64,000 nucleotides of DNA from Begonia masoniana (Eukaryota; Streptophyta; Magnoliopsida; Cucurbitales; Begoniaceae): NCBI GenBank assembly GCA_022432975.1, contig CM039502.1:28063205-28127204 (forward strand), given 5' to 3'. This document shows, piece after piece, positions 44,251 to 55,299 of the stretch; within the stretch, counting starts at the first letter, position 1; every line of letters begins with the position of its first letter. Made by a program: the position numbers and the translations under genes. The notes under the pieces are model-generated. The model was not told the origin of the DNA, made no database searches, and saw only the letters and a list, made by a program, of their open reading frames with translations.

Positions 44251-45352
44251 TGTAACCCTCGAGAATTTTTCATCCAAGTGTATTGTTTTAGATTTAATTA
44301 ATTTAAGTTATATTAGTTATTAAGTTTATTAAATTATATTCGGGTATTCCCAGAGAAGAACTTAAGCTGGGTAGGGTCAATTTACGAAAATTTATAATTT
44401 AAGAACTTGATTTAACGAAATTTTTGGAAGGGCATAATGGTAATGTTAGTTTCATTAATATTATTATTATAATTTATTATTATTATTATTAAAAATAAAA
44501 ATAAAAAATAAAAAGAAAACAACAGAATGGCCGAAGCCATTCTGTCGTTCAGGTCACGCGAGGAGCAGGGGAGAGGGGAGGGAGAGAAGGGCGTCGATCG
44601 TCGATCAAACCGCCGTAGTTTCCGACGTTCTCCGGCCAGACGGCGGCGACGAACCAAGGGCTACTGTCTCCGGCTGACTCCGCGCACGAACCGACTCGAT
44701 AAGTTTGGTTTTTGCCCTGTTTTTGGTTCGATTTAGGGCTGAGAGGGACGAGCTCGTTTGAGCTCTGATTACTTGCTGCTTTTGGTCGTTCTTGGCGTCA
44801 ATTAACCGAACTTAACGCTGGCGATGGTTGCCGAGCAATGGTGAGCTCAGATTGAGCAAAAAACCGAGGGCTCCAATGTGGGAAATTTGGGTTTTCCTAT
44901 GTATAGCCTTAGAATCTCGTTGGATTATACTAATTGAGTGTGAGGGTGGTCGATTGGTGAGGAAACGAGTAAAAATTGATGGAAAATCAGGAAAGAGAAA
45001 ATTTTCGACTTAGGGCAGTTTGGGTTTTGCCAGTTTTGACCTAGCTACGGTCGTTTGTTTTAAAATTCTTTTTGGCAGGTTAAAATAGGTTATTAGAGAG
45101 TACGTGGCCGCTGGAATCGTTCGATTCCGATATCCGACGCGAAAGTTATGCACGTTTGAAGTTTTGGGTCGGTTTTTACCGAACCCAAATTAGTGGCCCG
45201 TTTAGTTAGGTTTTAGTTGGATTAGGCTAGAAATAGTAGTTTGAGAGTAATTGGTGAATGTAAGTTTGATTTTAATGAAGTTTGAATATTTGTCGTAGGT
45301 CGAGCCGTAGGTGGATAGGGAACTGAGCATCCTCAGCGTGCTAGGACGCCAG

Positions 45353-46417
45353 GTAAGTAGAGGATGTTTGTGTTTTACCTTTGGGCCTACACCACGGGTT
45401 GTTTGTTGTTTATTGTTTGGTTGTCTTCTTTGTTGGTTAAGCATTGTTGGTTGTTTGTTGTTTGGTTATCTTCTTTGTTGGTTAAGCAGTATTGGTTGTT
45501 TGTTGTTGGTTGTTTTCTTTGTTGGTTAAGCATTGTTGGTTGGTTGTTGTTTGTTGTTTGGTTGTCTCCTTTGTTGATTAGGCATTGTATTGAGACTGAA
45601 ACTGATAAGTTGAAAGGCAATGTGGCAATATGATTTTGTGGAGTTGCGTTAAGGTGGCACCCACAAGGGACTCGAGGAGAGTCGCCTAGTCGCGTTAGAG
45701 TGGCACCTGGGGTGTGGTTTAGTGTGAGTCGCCCAGTCGCGTTAGGGTGGCACTTGCGAGGGACTCTAGGGGAGTTGCCCAGTCGCGTTAAGGTGGTACC
45801 TGCGAGGGACTATAGTTGAGTCGCCCAGTCGCGTTAGGGTGACACCTGCGAGGGACTCCAGGGGAGTTGCCCAGTCGCGTTAAGGTGGTACCTGCGAGGG
45901 ACTATAGTTGAGTCGCTCAGTCGCGTTAGGGTGGCACCTGCGAGGGACTCCAGGGGAGTTGCCCAGTCGCGTTAAGGTGGTACATGCGAGGGACTATAGT
46001 TGAGTCGCTCAGTCGCGTTAGGGTGGCACCTGCGAGGGACTCTAGGGGAGTTGCCCAGTCGCGTTAAGGTGGTACCTGCGAGGGACTATAGTTGAGTCGC
46101 CCAGTCGCATTAGGGTGGCACTTGCGAGGGACTTTACATCTGCGAGGGACTCCATGGGAGTTGCCCAGTCACGTTAGGGTGGCACCTGCAAGGAACGCTG
46201 TGGTAGTCGCCCAGTCGCGTTAAGGTGCGAGGTTAGCATGCGTGATGGGTTCTATGAAAGATAGAAGGAATGGAAACGAAACCAGAGTAACCGAGGGTTA
46301 GAAACTGCATGTGTTAGGGTTACGTGTGAGAGTTGTGGTGCATTGTGCATGTTTATCTTTGTTATCCCCTACTTGCTAAGCGTAAGCTTACATGTGTGTG
46401 TGTGTTCTATGGTGTAG
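45353..46417 (+). other. Inferred LTR intron 2 in the 3' LTR of G (1065 nt)
   Basis: Donor GCCAG|GTAAGT at 45353, acceptor ATGGTGTAG|GTGACG ending at 46417. It is colinear with the 5' LTR copy. Confidence 0.5.
45640..46225 (+). repeat. 46-bp minisatellite with 92-bp higher order, 3' LTR of G
   Basis: About 12 units of the same repeat as at 40798-41430, one fewer than in the 5' LTR, with the same alternation and the same odd long unit (TTTACAYCTGCGAGGGACT) near its end. Confidence 0.95.
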
Positions 46418-47013
46418 GTGACGACAGAGTTACAGGTGAGCTAGATGTGGGAGACAGGATTAGGCGGCAGTCGGTTGCACACGGGGCACGCCGGTGCAGG
46501 CAGTTGTCGGGGCGCCTCGACCATGGTCTTCGGGGAAATGTGGGGCTTTGTATTTTGATTGATGTTTTGACAGTTATGGTATAGCTTTTTGTAATTGTTG
46601 TATATAGTCATAGTTAAGGGTGATGTGTCGCCCTATACTGTGGACTTTCTTCACTTAGGGCTGTTCGTATTTTAGTTTCCCTCTTTACTGTTATTTGGAG
46701 ATTTCGTATGCTGGTTAGTTAAGTAAGAGTATTCTAGATCTGGTTGAGAATGTATTTAGTTGCAGGTACCTAGCATTTTGGAGGCGTCATTTTCAGGCGT
46801 TACTTTGCTGAAATTTTTAGGAAGGACGCCGTGGTGCTTAAAGGTTAGGATTAAGGAGAAATTAGTGAGTCTAGGCAGCTAGGTATGACATAAGAGAGCT
46901 TCGGGAGATTTAGTTTTAAATTCTGTTGTGTACGATTTTTTTTTAAATTATTAGGATTAAAGTGAGCTAAGTAGCGCACCGAGTTAGGGTGGGTTCGAGG
47001 GCGTTACACTCAT

Positions 47014-47985
47014 AGTTCACTTTCATTGAATTATCTAGACATGTTTAATTAATTTCTAGACTCATTTTGATATTCTTTCGAAGGTTCACTAGACATTTCT
47101 AACTAATGTTTAACACTATACTCTTTCTAAAAAATTCTCTAGACATTATGATTAATGTCTAAACTTTTTTATTATTTACATAACTCATTAGACATATATT
47201 ATTAATGTCTAACTTTATTTATATTAATTACAATCCCTCTATATGTAGGAATCAATCAATACATATAAATGAATATGCCTAGACATATTACAATTTAATT
47301 CATTGCCTAGATACCTCAACTTACCAAATTGACCATTCTATATTCAATCAACTATATGTAATGAGTACGAAAAGCAACTCTCACACACCACTTGTGAGAT
47401 GATAAGTGAATCATTGTAAGTGTGTGCACCATATTGTTTTCTTGATCTCATATTTATCAAGTATCATATTAACATTTATGTGAATATTAATATGCATAAT
47501 TCATATCAATATGTGATGTGAATGCTAATATTCATGATCCATAATCCAAATATGTAAAGCTAAACACATATGTACATCCTATTGATTATTTCACAGTAGT
47601 GCCTACATGTCACAATATACCTTCGGGGGGCTAGGGATTTGCAACTCAAGGGGGACTCATAGTCACTCTCCTTCTATTTCTCGACTTTACATACGTCACA
47701 CAATATATAGCTGGTGAGATATGTATTGGGCTCGAATGTGACCAATCATGCCTTCCGTAATATCATTTCCATATATACATATAATGCATGATTTAAATAT
47801 TCTCATTATGCATACATTAAATACATACTACACACTAATAATGCATAAAGAATGAGTATACAAATCTTTGTTAAATGACAAGCAATATTATGCATGAATG
47901 ATTACCTTATTTTTGTCTAGACACCCACTATAAACTTAAATTTTACTTCAAATCATCTCAAAACTCATCTAAACATGTCCCAAAT
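47014..47985. other. Old repeat or host sequence, no gene seen
   Basis: AT-rich; CTAGACAT / ATGTCTA words recur between 47030 and 47220. Its last ~185 bases (47800-47985) are duplicated with changes at 50089-50250, on the other side of LTR K. Confidence 0.5.
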
Positions 47986-50088
47986 TGTAAAAGTCAATAT
48001 TTTGAAGGATTTTTTTTTTTGCTAATTTAAAGTGGGGTGTAATTTATAAATTTATGAAGTGGAGGAGCTAAGTGAAAATAATGAACGTTGTATTAAAATA
48101 GGGTTGAGAAACCCTATTGCACGTGGCCACCGCATAAGAAGTGAGAAGAGGGCAGAGTGACGATTTTGAGTTGTGTGTTTCGTTACGTTCAGAGGTTAAG
48201 AAAATGTTCGCAAGGCTTCAAGAAGCAACGTTTGTGAAAAAGGATTTCGAGGGTAAGTCGTTCTCCCTTTGTTTTCGTGTTTAAAGACTTAGGTTTTATG
48301 GAAACTGGATTCGAGCTTGAAACTCAAATCCGAGAGTTGTTTTTGGTTTTATGGAGTAGGTTTAGGTTTTATTTAAGTTTATTTGTCGTTTAGGAGTGAG
48401 AAATGACGAGGGGGGATTTTTTACGACTTCTTGTCGCTAGAAATCGCACAGGTGTCGACCACTGTGGATGGTCGATCGACACTTCAAACACTGCCTGAAA
48501 ATAGTGGGTTAAAGATGTTGACTGTTCAAGGAAAGTGTCGACACTCTAGTTTTTATTTTGTGAAAGGTAATGACACTTCAGTTTTATTTTGTGAAAGGTG
48601 TCGATAGTTCAGAAGGAAGTGTCGACAACTAGTGCATTTTTGCTAAAACCCGAGAGGTATAAAGTGCCGACCGCTGGTAGGAACAGTCGACCGCTAGCCT
48701 CACCGAGAGTCCCAAGTGCCAACCTATGGCTTAAAGTGTCAACCACACAACTTTATTTTTGAGAAAATAAAGTCTAAGGAAGTTTGTGGCCGTTTATAGT
48801 GTTATGGGTTGAGTTCCAAGTCCCGATTTAGGACCCAACCTAGTGTCTCCCTTAGTGATTAGTGAGATAATCATAACCTTGGTTTTGTTTTATTCTCAGA
48901 CGACTTCGAGGATTTTGAGCCCGTTGCTGAGGTTGCACCTCCAATTGGAAAAAAGTGTGCTCAGCGTAAAAGGTAGGTGTGCACTACATAGCATGGTTTT
49001 TTATGAAAACCTTATTTTGGTGAGCTATCACCTGCTAAAACCTGTTGGGGCCTCGTCGCTAACACGTCAGTCTTTTACGTGTATATATGTATGATTTACA
49101 CATTTGCCATTGATTTATGGTTTTATTATTGTTATGGTAGAAGATAGATCCTCGTGATACTTTGGACGATCTAGATGTCAAAGTATCATGAGGTTATCCT
49201 AGTATATTTTCTGCTGCGTGAAGGTTATCTTGTATGCACATCACGAAATGAGTAATAGGGTGATGATGCACTTTTTGGGTTTTGAATCCCTAAACTTGAT
49301 CAAGTTATTATTTGTTGTTTATATGGGTTGCTTTGTAGATGACCACTGTTAACCAAAAACCCTGGTAACGGGGCTGGATCTTTGAATTGCACATTGCTTG
49401 ATTCTTCTTTTTAACTCATGAGGTGCTGCTGGATATCGGTCACCGCCTTTTCTATGTATATGTATCAGATGGGTCCTTGAGCGACCCTCCTTTTATGCTT
49501 AAATGATTTTCAAGTGAAATGTACAATGATGGTCTATGTTCATATAGTCATCTATGTATACCAAATGATTTATTTAGTGCCTCATTGGTGGCCCGTGGAG
49601 CCAATTTTTCGTAAAATGTTGAAAAGGAGTTTTCATAAGACGATGATTTGAAAACCACTTGTTATATCCTAATATTTTGAAAGAAAATGCAAAAGATGTT
49701 TTACATACATTTAATATAGCATTCCTACATAGTTAGTCACTAACCCTAACAATCCCCTCTCTTTCCAGGAAAGAACAAGAACAGTGAGTAGCTGCAGCGT
49801 GGAAGTAGTTCTCCTTATTTCTTTTTCCATTTGAGTGTTTAGTATTCCCTAGTGAGAACTTATCTTAGTTTGGGTCTGTATATGATTTACTGTTGTGATT
49901 TGGTTATTAGACTTTATTGAACTGTTTTACTTTATCACACTATTATATTTGTAATCATTGTATGAATCTTAGCTTATGATTTAATGTTCAAGTCTTCTGC
50001 TGCTAATAAAGCCTGTGGCTTGGTTATCGGGTCCTCTCTGAATATTGGGTCACCCGAATCGGCGTTCTATTAGACTCGCCTCCATTGA
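47986..50088 (+). mobile_element. LTR K, copy 1
   Basis: About 2.1 kb starting TGTAAAAGTCAATATTTTGA, related over most of its length to 56803-58817. The right end is approximate. The flanks show a ~160-base imperfect direct repeat and no clear 5-bp duplication. It contains GTGTCGACAC-type palindromes (48438-48720) and two good candidate introns: 48253-48899 (GTAAGT ... ATTCTCAG) and 48973-49768 (GTAGGT ... TCTTTCCAG), with a 73-nt exon between them. Confidence 0.65.
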
Positions 50089-50815
50089 ATGCATAATACA
50101 TACTAATAAATCATGAAGTATGAGCATACAAATCTTTGTTAAATGACAAGCAATATGATGCACGAATGATGACCTTATTTTTGTTTAGACACCCACTCTA
50201 AACTTACATTTTATTTCAATTTATCTCAAAACCCATCTAAACATTGCCCAAAATATTATATTTTCTTCTTATTTTAATGTTTGCTTTACACAATTTCCGC
50301 TAATTTCATACCAAAACTCACTAAAACTCAATCAAAGATTATAATCACATCATTAGTCTTCTAGATAGGTATTTTACTCAATTTTTAAACCACCATTAAG
50401 CATTTTTCATATTAATGCTTCCAAACTATGCAATATGTGATAAACTTTTTAATCACTAAAATTAACATTCTATTTATCAAGTTAGACCACTTTCACTCCT
50501 TCAATAATTCATCAAAATATCTATTCCACATAATAAATCTTCCAAATAAGATTTGGTAAAACTATACAATTACTTAATTCATGCTTATTTATCTAAAGCA
50601 TTTGACACTTTTTTTATGTCCAATACTCATCTTCATAGTCATTTCATATATTTTATAATCTAATATAATCAAGTTCATTCTTCAAGCATAATTATTTTAT
50701 ACTCATTTTCAATCATGTAATCTATGAATTTCATGATATAATTCCCAATCTTCTCACTTTCACCATCTTAACTATGTGAATAAGCATAATTTGAACAAAT
50801 CACAAAGATTAGAGT
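50089..50815. other. AT-rich, no gene seen
   Basis: Begins with the repeat of 47800-47985. It is the target of the Cassandra-like element and continues after it at 51706. Confidence 0.5.
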
Positions 50816-50820
50816 TCTTA

Positions 50821-51224
50821 TGTAACGACCCCTTTTTCCAGCAAGATATTGTCCGCTCTGGGGATTGGGCCGTAGTCCAATATCCTCCCCTCACGGCTTT
50901 GTTTGGCGAGAACTTCCCGGAAGGTCACCCAACCTGGAATTGCTCTCGCCGAAGCACTTTTAACTTCGGAGTTCTTATGAGATCCGTTGCCAATCGTGCT
51001 CCAAAACGCGTCTTGCTATGTTGGGAGGAATCTCTTACATATGTTTCATTTTCACATACTTCCCCAAGCGATGTGGGATTGTGACGACCCCCCTTTTTAC
51101 GACCCGGGATTTGCCTATACTCGAGTTCGGGATTCGCCTACACTCGGCTTAGGTCCCGAGGTTTGCCTCGTAACCCGAGGTTTGCCTAGCAGTCGTACCA
51201 TACGTGCACATTCGGGTCATCACA
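50821..51224 (-). repeat. 3' LTR of the Cassandra-like element
   Basis: 404 bases from TGTAACGACCCCTTTTTCC to ATTCGGGTCATCACA; the minus strand is the element sense. Confidence 0.93.
50905..51000 (-). repeat. 5S rRNA-derived segment in the 3' LTR
   Basis: On the minus strand GGATCTCATAAGAACTCCGA, AGTTAAAAGTGCTTCGGCGA, GAGCAATTCCAGGTTGGGTG and ACCTTCCGGGAAGTTCTCG follow the order of the plant 5S rRNA from its internal promoter to near its end. A/IE/C-box-like parts are recognisable but changed. It is not a functional 5S gene: the 5' part differs and there is no 5S spacer. Confidence 0.88.
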
Positions 51225-51296
51225 ATCACCCTCCCTCGGGGGCCCAACGTCCTTGTTGGCCACATTTCCGGTTGGGTACAGGCTCTGATACCATTT

Positions 51297-51700
51297 TGTA
51301 ACGACCCCTTTTTCCAGCAAGATATTGTCCGCTCTGGGGATTGGGCCGTAACCCGATATCCTCCCCTCACGGCTTTGTTTGGCGAGAACTTCCCGAAAGG
51401 TCACCCAACCTGGAATTGCTCTCGCCGAAGCACTTTTAACTTCGGAGTTCTTATGAGATCCGTTGGCAATTGTGCTCCAAAACGCGTCTTGCTATGTTGG
51501 GAGGGATCTCTTACATATGTTTCATTTCCACATACTTTCCCAAGCGATGTGGGATTGTGACGACCCCCCTTTTTACGACCCGGGATTTGCCTATACTCGA
51601 GTCCGGGATTCGCCTACACTCGGCTTAGGTTCCGAGGTTTGCCCCGCAACCCGAGGTTTGCCCCGCAGTCGTACCATACGTGCACATTCGGGTCATCACA
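51297..51700 (-). repeat. 5' LTR of the Cassandra-like element
   Basis: 404 bases matching 50821-51224 at about 96%. It is next to the primer site at 51281-51293. Confidence 0.93.
51381..51476 (-). repeat. 5S rRNA-derived segment in the 5' LTR
   Basis: Same 5S-like segment as in the other LTR (AGAACTCCGAAGTTAAAAGT, GGTTGGGTGACCTTTCGGG), with three differences from it. Confidence 0.88.
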
Positions 51701-51705
51701 TCTTA

Positions 51706-52613
51706 CCTATTAAAGTCCTTATTTCTTCAACTTCTCCTTTTGATTCTTAGCTCAAAGATTCCTCTTGATGAGATAAACAACTTCTCTCAAGGAGTTGGGG
51801 ATCAAGTCCAATTTCTTTCCCACCAATTTTACTTTCTCTTTCTTATTTCTCTCTTTTTCTCCTTCTCTTTTCTCTCTTCTCTCTGCCTTGTTATCTATTT
51901 CTTCAGCCAAAGAGAACTGAAGTGCTAAGCTCTCTGCCCTCTCCCCCTTTTATAAAGAAATCTTGGGATAGATTTACCATTCTATCTTTTTTGTCCGTGA
52001 AAAAAATATTATTTTACCCTACCTTGCATGATTTATTATGTTTAATTATCTTTTAAGCATAATTAAATTAATATAATTACTTAGATTAGTATTAAGATAA
52101 TATCCAAGATTAACATAATTAATCAAAATTATTCAATCTTAATTACTATTTAGTTACACCTTAATGACAAGATTAGTCACTAATCCAATTGTGACATGTG
52201 GCAGCACCTCATTTGTTGTCACATTTATTACATGGCCACATACTAAGATGTTATAAAATTTTCTTGCTCAATAACCTTCTCCAAATTCTCATTCCAAAAT
52301 TCAATTTAGAGTGATTTACCAAAACAATATAGTTTTCAGATAAAACTGACTCAAACGCTTTCAAACATGCATAACTTTCATTATATATGTCCAATATTCA
52401 ATTCAAAAGCCATTCTCTTTTTTATGTGTCTAGTAGTATATCACTGTAACTATTCAGAATTATTTGAGCACGATAGTATTTGTTATTGAATTTAGACTTA
52501 TACGTGCTCCAATAAGTAATTTTCACCTTTGTCATAAGAAGTGTTTTATATTAATTCTAATCATATTTAATTATTCTAACTGTGTTTATTATAATTAATG
52601 TTAAATAGGTTCA
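51706..52613 (-). repeat. LTR-like sequence, probably part of the 3' LTR of element H
   Basis: Continues the pre-insertion sequence of the Cassandra target. On the minus strand a TTTATAAAAGG box (~51957-51947) precedes a CT/AG-rich leader. It ends TTCA next to a polypurine tract at 52614, as an LTR would. I could not match it to a second copy. Confidence 0.4.
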
Positions 52614-52645
52614 TTCTCTCCACCTTCAAGGAATTTTGTCTTTGA
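52614..52645 (-). other. Polypurine tract region of element H
   Basis: The minus strand reads AAAGACAAAATTCCTTGAAG and then GTGGAGAGAA, closely like the tracts of A and G. Confidence 0.6.
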
Positions 52646-53301
52646 AATTTGAATCAAGTCAAATTCAAAAAGAATTCACTTATCTCAATATCATTCAAAT
52701 AGATGATTTTATCTATTAGGTAGATAACTTTAGGTATAATGTTCATACCTTCATGTCTCAGATATGGAAAATTCCTTAACTTGTCACCTCTTTCGTGACA
52801 AAAAGTAACATTGCAAGTTTTCTACTTATCCTTAACTATGGGTCCATACTCATCCTCCATTAGTAGAATTTTGCCAATAACCAAATCACATTTGTATTTT
52901 AAAGGTTGTCTTTTCTGAGCAGATTCTTTCATTTTCCATATTTTCTTCTCCACTTTTTCTAAAGTTCATATTGCCATTTTGATTAGATCCTTGGCTTCAC
53001 CCACGTCCTTTTCCAAATTATCACGAAAGTTCTTTGCAATTTGATTATTATCATCTTTTTCCTCGGATGGTTCTCCTTTATCGATCTGTTCGATCCAAAA
53101 TAAAATGGATTAATATTAAATTTATGCAGCTCATAAAGGCAATTATCAGCACAACATTCTATACAGCATCTACGGATGACACCTAGACTCAAAATCCTAT
53201 GGCCCATGACTCTTAATCTCATTACGTCCAATTTTTCTGGCCCAAAAGATCAGATTTTTAATGATAAAATTCTTATCATTCCTAGGAATCATTAACCTAA
53301 T
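52646..53301 (-). other. Internal region of element H, no gene seen
   Basis: Only about 650 bases between the polypurine tract and the primer site. Short frames have no recognisable gag-pol motif, so it is a deletion derivative or a non-autonomous element. Confidence 0.5.
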
Positions 53302-53314
53302 ACTCTGATACCAA
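53302..53314 (-). other. Primer binding site of element H
   Basis: The minus strand reads TTGGTATCAGAGT, an initiator tRNA-Met type site, two bases from the TGTCACGACC edge at 53317. Confidence 0.75.
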
Positions 53315-53316
53315 CT

Positions 53317-53890
53317 TGTCACGACCCTGATCTCAACGCCTTTGAAGACTGAGATAGCGACGTGGATTCTCCACATAGTGAATGCCAAATAAATGATGGA
53401 CTTCCAAATGGGGTTTGGAAGCCAAGAAATACTTTTTTAGATTTCTGTTGTTTTGATGGAACAGACGGCAACTTCCAATAGCTATAACTCGGACTACGCT
53501 TAAAATTTGGACCTAAAATTTTGATAGGATCTAGCGTAAGGAGTGGACAATAATCCCTCCAAAAAGGGAAGCCTATTTCACTGAGAAAAAGGAGTTATGG
53601 CCAAAATAATTTTGGTCAACGGAGGCAGATTCACACCCTTTGATCGAGAATTAGACACAACTTTGAGAGGTGATATCTCCGTCAATATGGAAGATCTTGA
53701 CGCAATTTTTGGACAGAGACTTCCTCTAAATGTAAAGAGTACTTCCTCCAAAATTCATAGCCAAAAGTATTGGGAAAAAAGATTTATGGATGTAGTAATT
53801 GAATTGGTCCAAATAGATGTTAAAATTGTACCTATTGACTTCTATGGCCACCTTTGTAAGAGGGGCACTCCAAATCGAGTTGTTTGAGAG
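53317..53890 (-). repeat. 5' LTR of element H, far end unresolved
   Basis: Starts TGTCACGACCCTGATCTC next to the primer site, the usual edge of minus-strand gypsy LTRs here. A plus-strand open frame (53597-53887) inside has no known similarity. The far end was not found. Confidence 0.5.
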
Positions 53891-55299
53891 TTTTGTGTTC
53901 CTTTACTGGAATATTTTCTACTTGGGAAAGTAGAGAGGAATGAACAATAGTAGGAGAGCTTGATCAAAACAATCAAAAGATCAAGTTCAAATTATTTTAG
54001 AAAACACAATTGGATATGACTAACTGAAAGGGAATGTAGGTTTTTGCATTCAAGCAAAGGGAACAGCACAAGGCTAAAACATCAGCTCTGGTCATGCATT
54101 ACTTGGCTTTGAAATTCCAAGTACTCTTTGTATGAAAGAGGGATGAATCTAAGTTGGTCTTGAGCTTTGCTTTGTTGGTATTGGGCTTTGCTTGCTTGGG
54201 CTTCTCCTTGCACTTTAAGCTTTTTCCTCCACCAAGTTACCATAGACTCCAAGCTCAATGCTTATCCCATGACTGATAATCCATAAGGCGAAACTCACAC
54301 ACACACACACACACACATACTCACTCGACCCATTAAGATAAGCCAAGTGAGAGTTACAATTACATATGGTTAAATGAAATAAAAACAACATAAACAAAGT
54401 CCAAAGTGAAAGTTGCAAGTAAAACATATTTAATAGATAGATTAAAGGTTAGTTTTCAAGCCTCAGAGATGTTATGGATTAGCCCACCATGAGCTAGGTA
54501 GTCGTGGGCTTCAAGACTAGGTCCAATCTTGGCTCCTTCATCTGTTGGGCTCCTTTGGTAGCAACAAAACTCTCTACAATGGGCATGGTTGTCATAGCAA
54601 ACGATGTCCAATTTTGGTGAACTACCTCATTCCAAAAATCTTGAGAAGTTAGTTACCATTTTCATGAAGAGCACATTTTTTTTTAAGATTAGGAAGACTT
54701 CATAAATGGAAAAATACTCTTTAGGAGTCGGATTCTGAGAAGATTTAGAATATTTCAACAATCTCCTTGACTTGTGCTTCACCATGTTGAACTCCCGATT
54801 AAATTTGTTTCCTGCATGATTGAAATTTGGGCATTGAATACTCTTTTTACCTCAATTACCTACAAAACCAATACTAGCAGTATCGTTAGAGATTCTCGAT
54901 GCTCGAATGTTAGTGGACGGATCTCGTGGCACATCAATAAACCATCAATGCAATGAAAATAATAAATTACATGTAACTTGGTCGCAATAGTTAGTAAAAC
55001 TAACTTACAGTTTATATACAAGTCTTATTATCTACAACAATTAATCCAAATTTATTTATATAGACATGGGCCGACTAAAACAAAATACAAGAGAAGATAA
55101 ACACTAAACCCAAACTCTATTGGACCAAAGTTGTGTTGAACCAGGTAACGCATATTGCCTTCACCTTTATCTCATGAGTTGTCACTACCAGTTTCTAAAA
55201 AATTGGAAAAAACAACGAAGTTAGCTTTATAAAGCTTAGTAAGAATCATAATGTAAGGATTCACCAAACTAAACTAAAATCACATCTAGTCATGTACTA
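53891..55299. other. No gene seen
   Basis: Repeat-like sequence without coding similarity. It includes a short CA microsatellite. Confidence 0.45.
54294..54317 (+). repeat. (CA)n microsatellite
   Basis: About 12 CA units. Confidence 0.9.

Larger units (their letters stand above)
39383..47008 (+). mobile_element. Complete non-autonomous (LARD-like) LTR retrotransposon G
   Basis: 7626 bases with near-identical long LTRs (2837 and 2758), a primer site, a polypurine tract and a perfect CTCAT duplication (39378-39382, 47009-47013). The 2031-base internal region has no gag or pol similarity and no long open frame. This fits a large retrotransposon derivative that depends on proteins of a related autonomous gypsy element. 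High LTR similarity points to a fairly recent insertion. Confidence 0.92.
44251..47008 (+). repeat. 3' LTR of element G
   Basis: Starts TGTAACCCTCGAGAATTTTT and ends TTCGAGGGCGTTACA. It matches the 5' LTR throughout; the main differences are one minisatellite unit, repeats near 45400-45590, and point changes, including GT to AT at the intron 1 donor. Confidence 0.95.
50821..51700 (-). mobile_element. Cassandra-like TRIM retrotransposon
   Basis: 880 bases: two 404-base LTRs (50821-51224, 51297-51700) and a 72-base internal region, flanked by a perfect TCTTA duplication (50816-50820, 51701-51705). On the minus strand the internal region has a full iMet primer site (51293-51281, TGGTATCAGAGCC) and a polypurine tract (CCCGAGGGAGGGTGAT, 51240-51225). 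It has no coding region. Both LTRs hold a stretch related to 5S rRNA, the hallmark of Cassandra elements. The LTRs differ at about 15 of 404 positions by my count, so the insertion is fairly young. Confidence 0.92.

Noticed and set aside
50905..51000. A true 5S rRNA gene
   Set aside because: Only part of the 5S sequence is recognisable, it is changed in the promoter boxes, and it occurs in both LTRs of one element with a target duplication.
53597..53887. 96-codon plus-strand open frame as a host gene
   Set aside because: It lies in LTR-like sequence of element H, on the opposite strand, with no recognisable motif.
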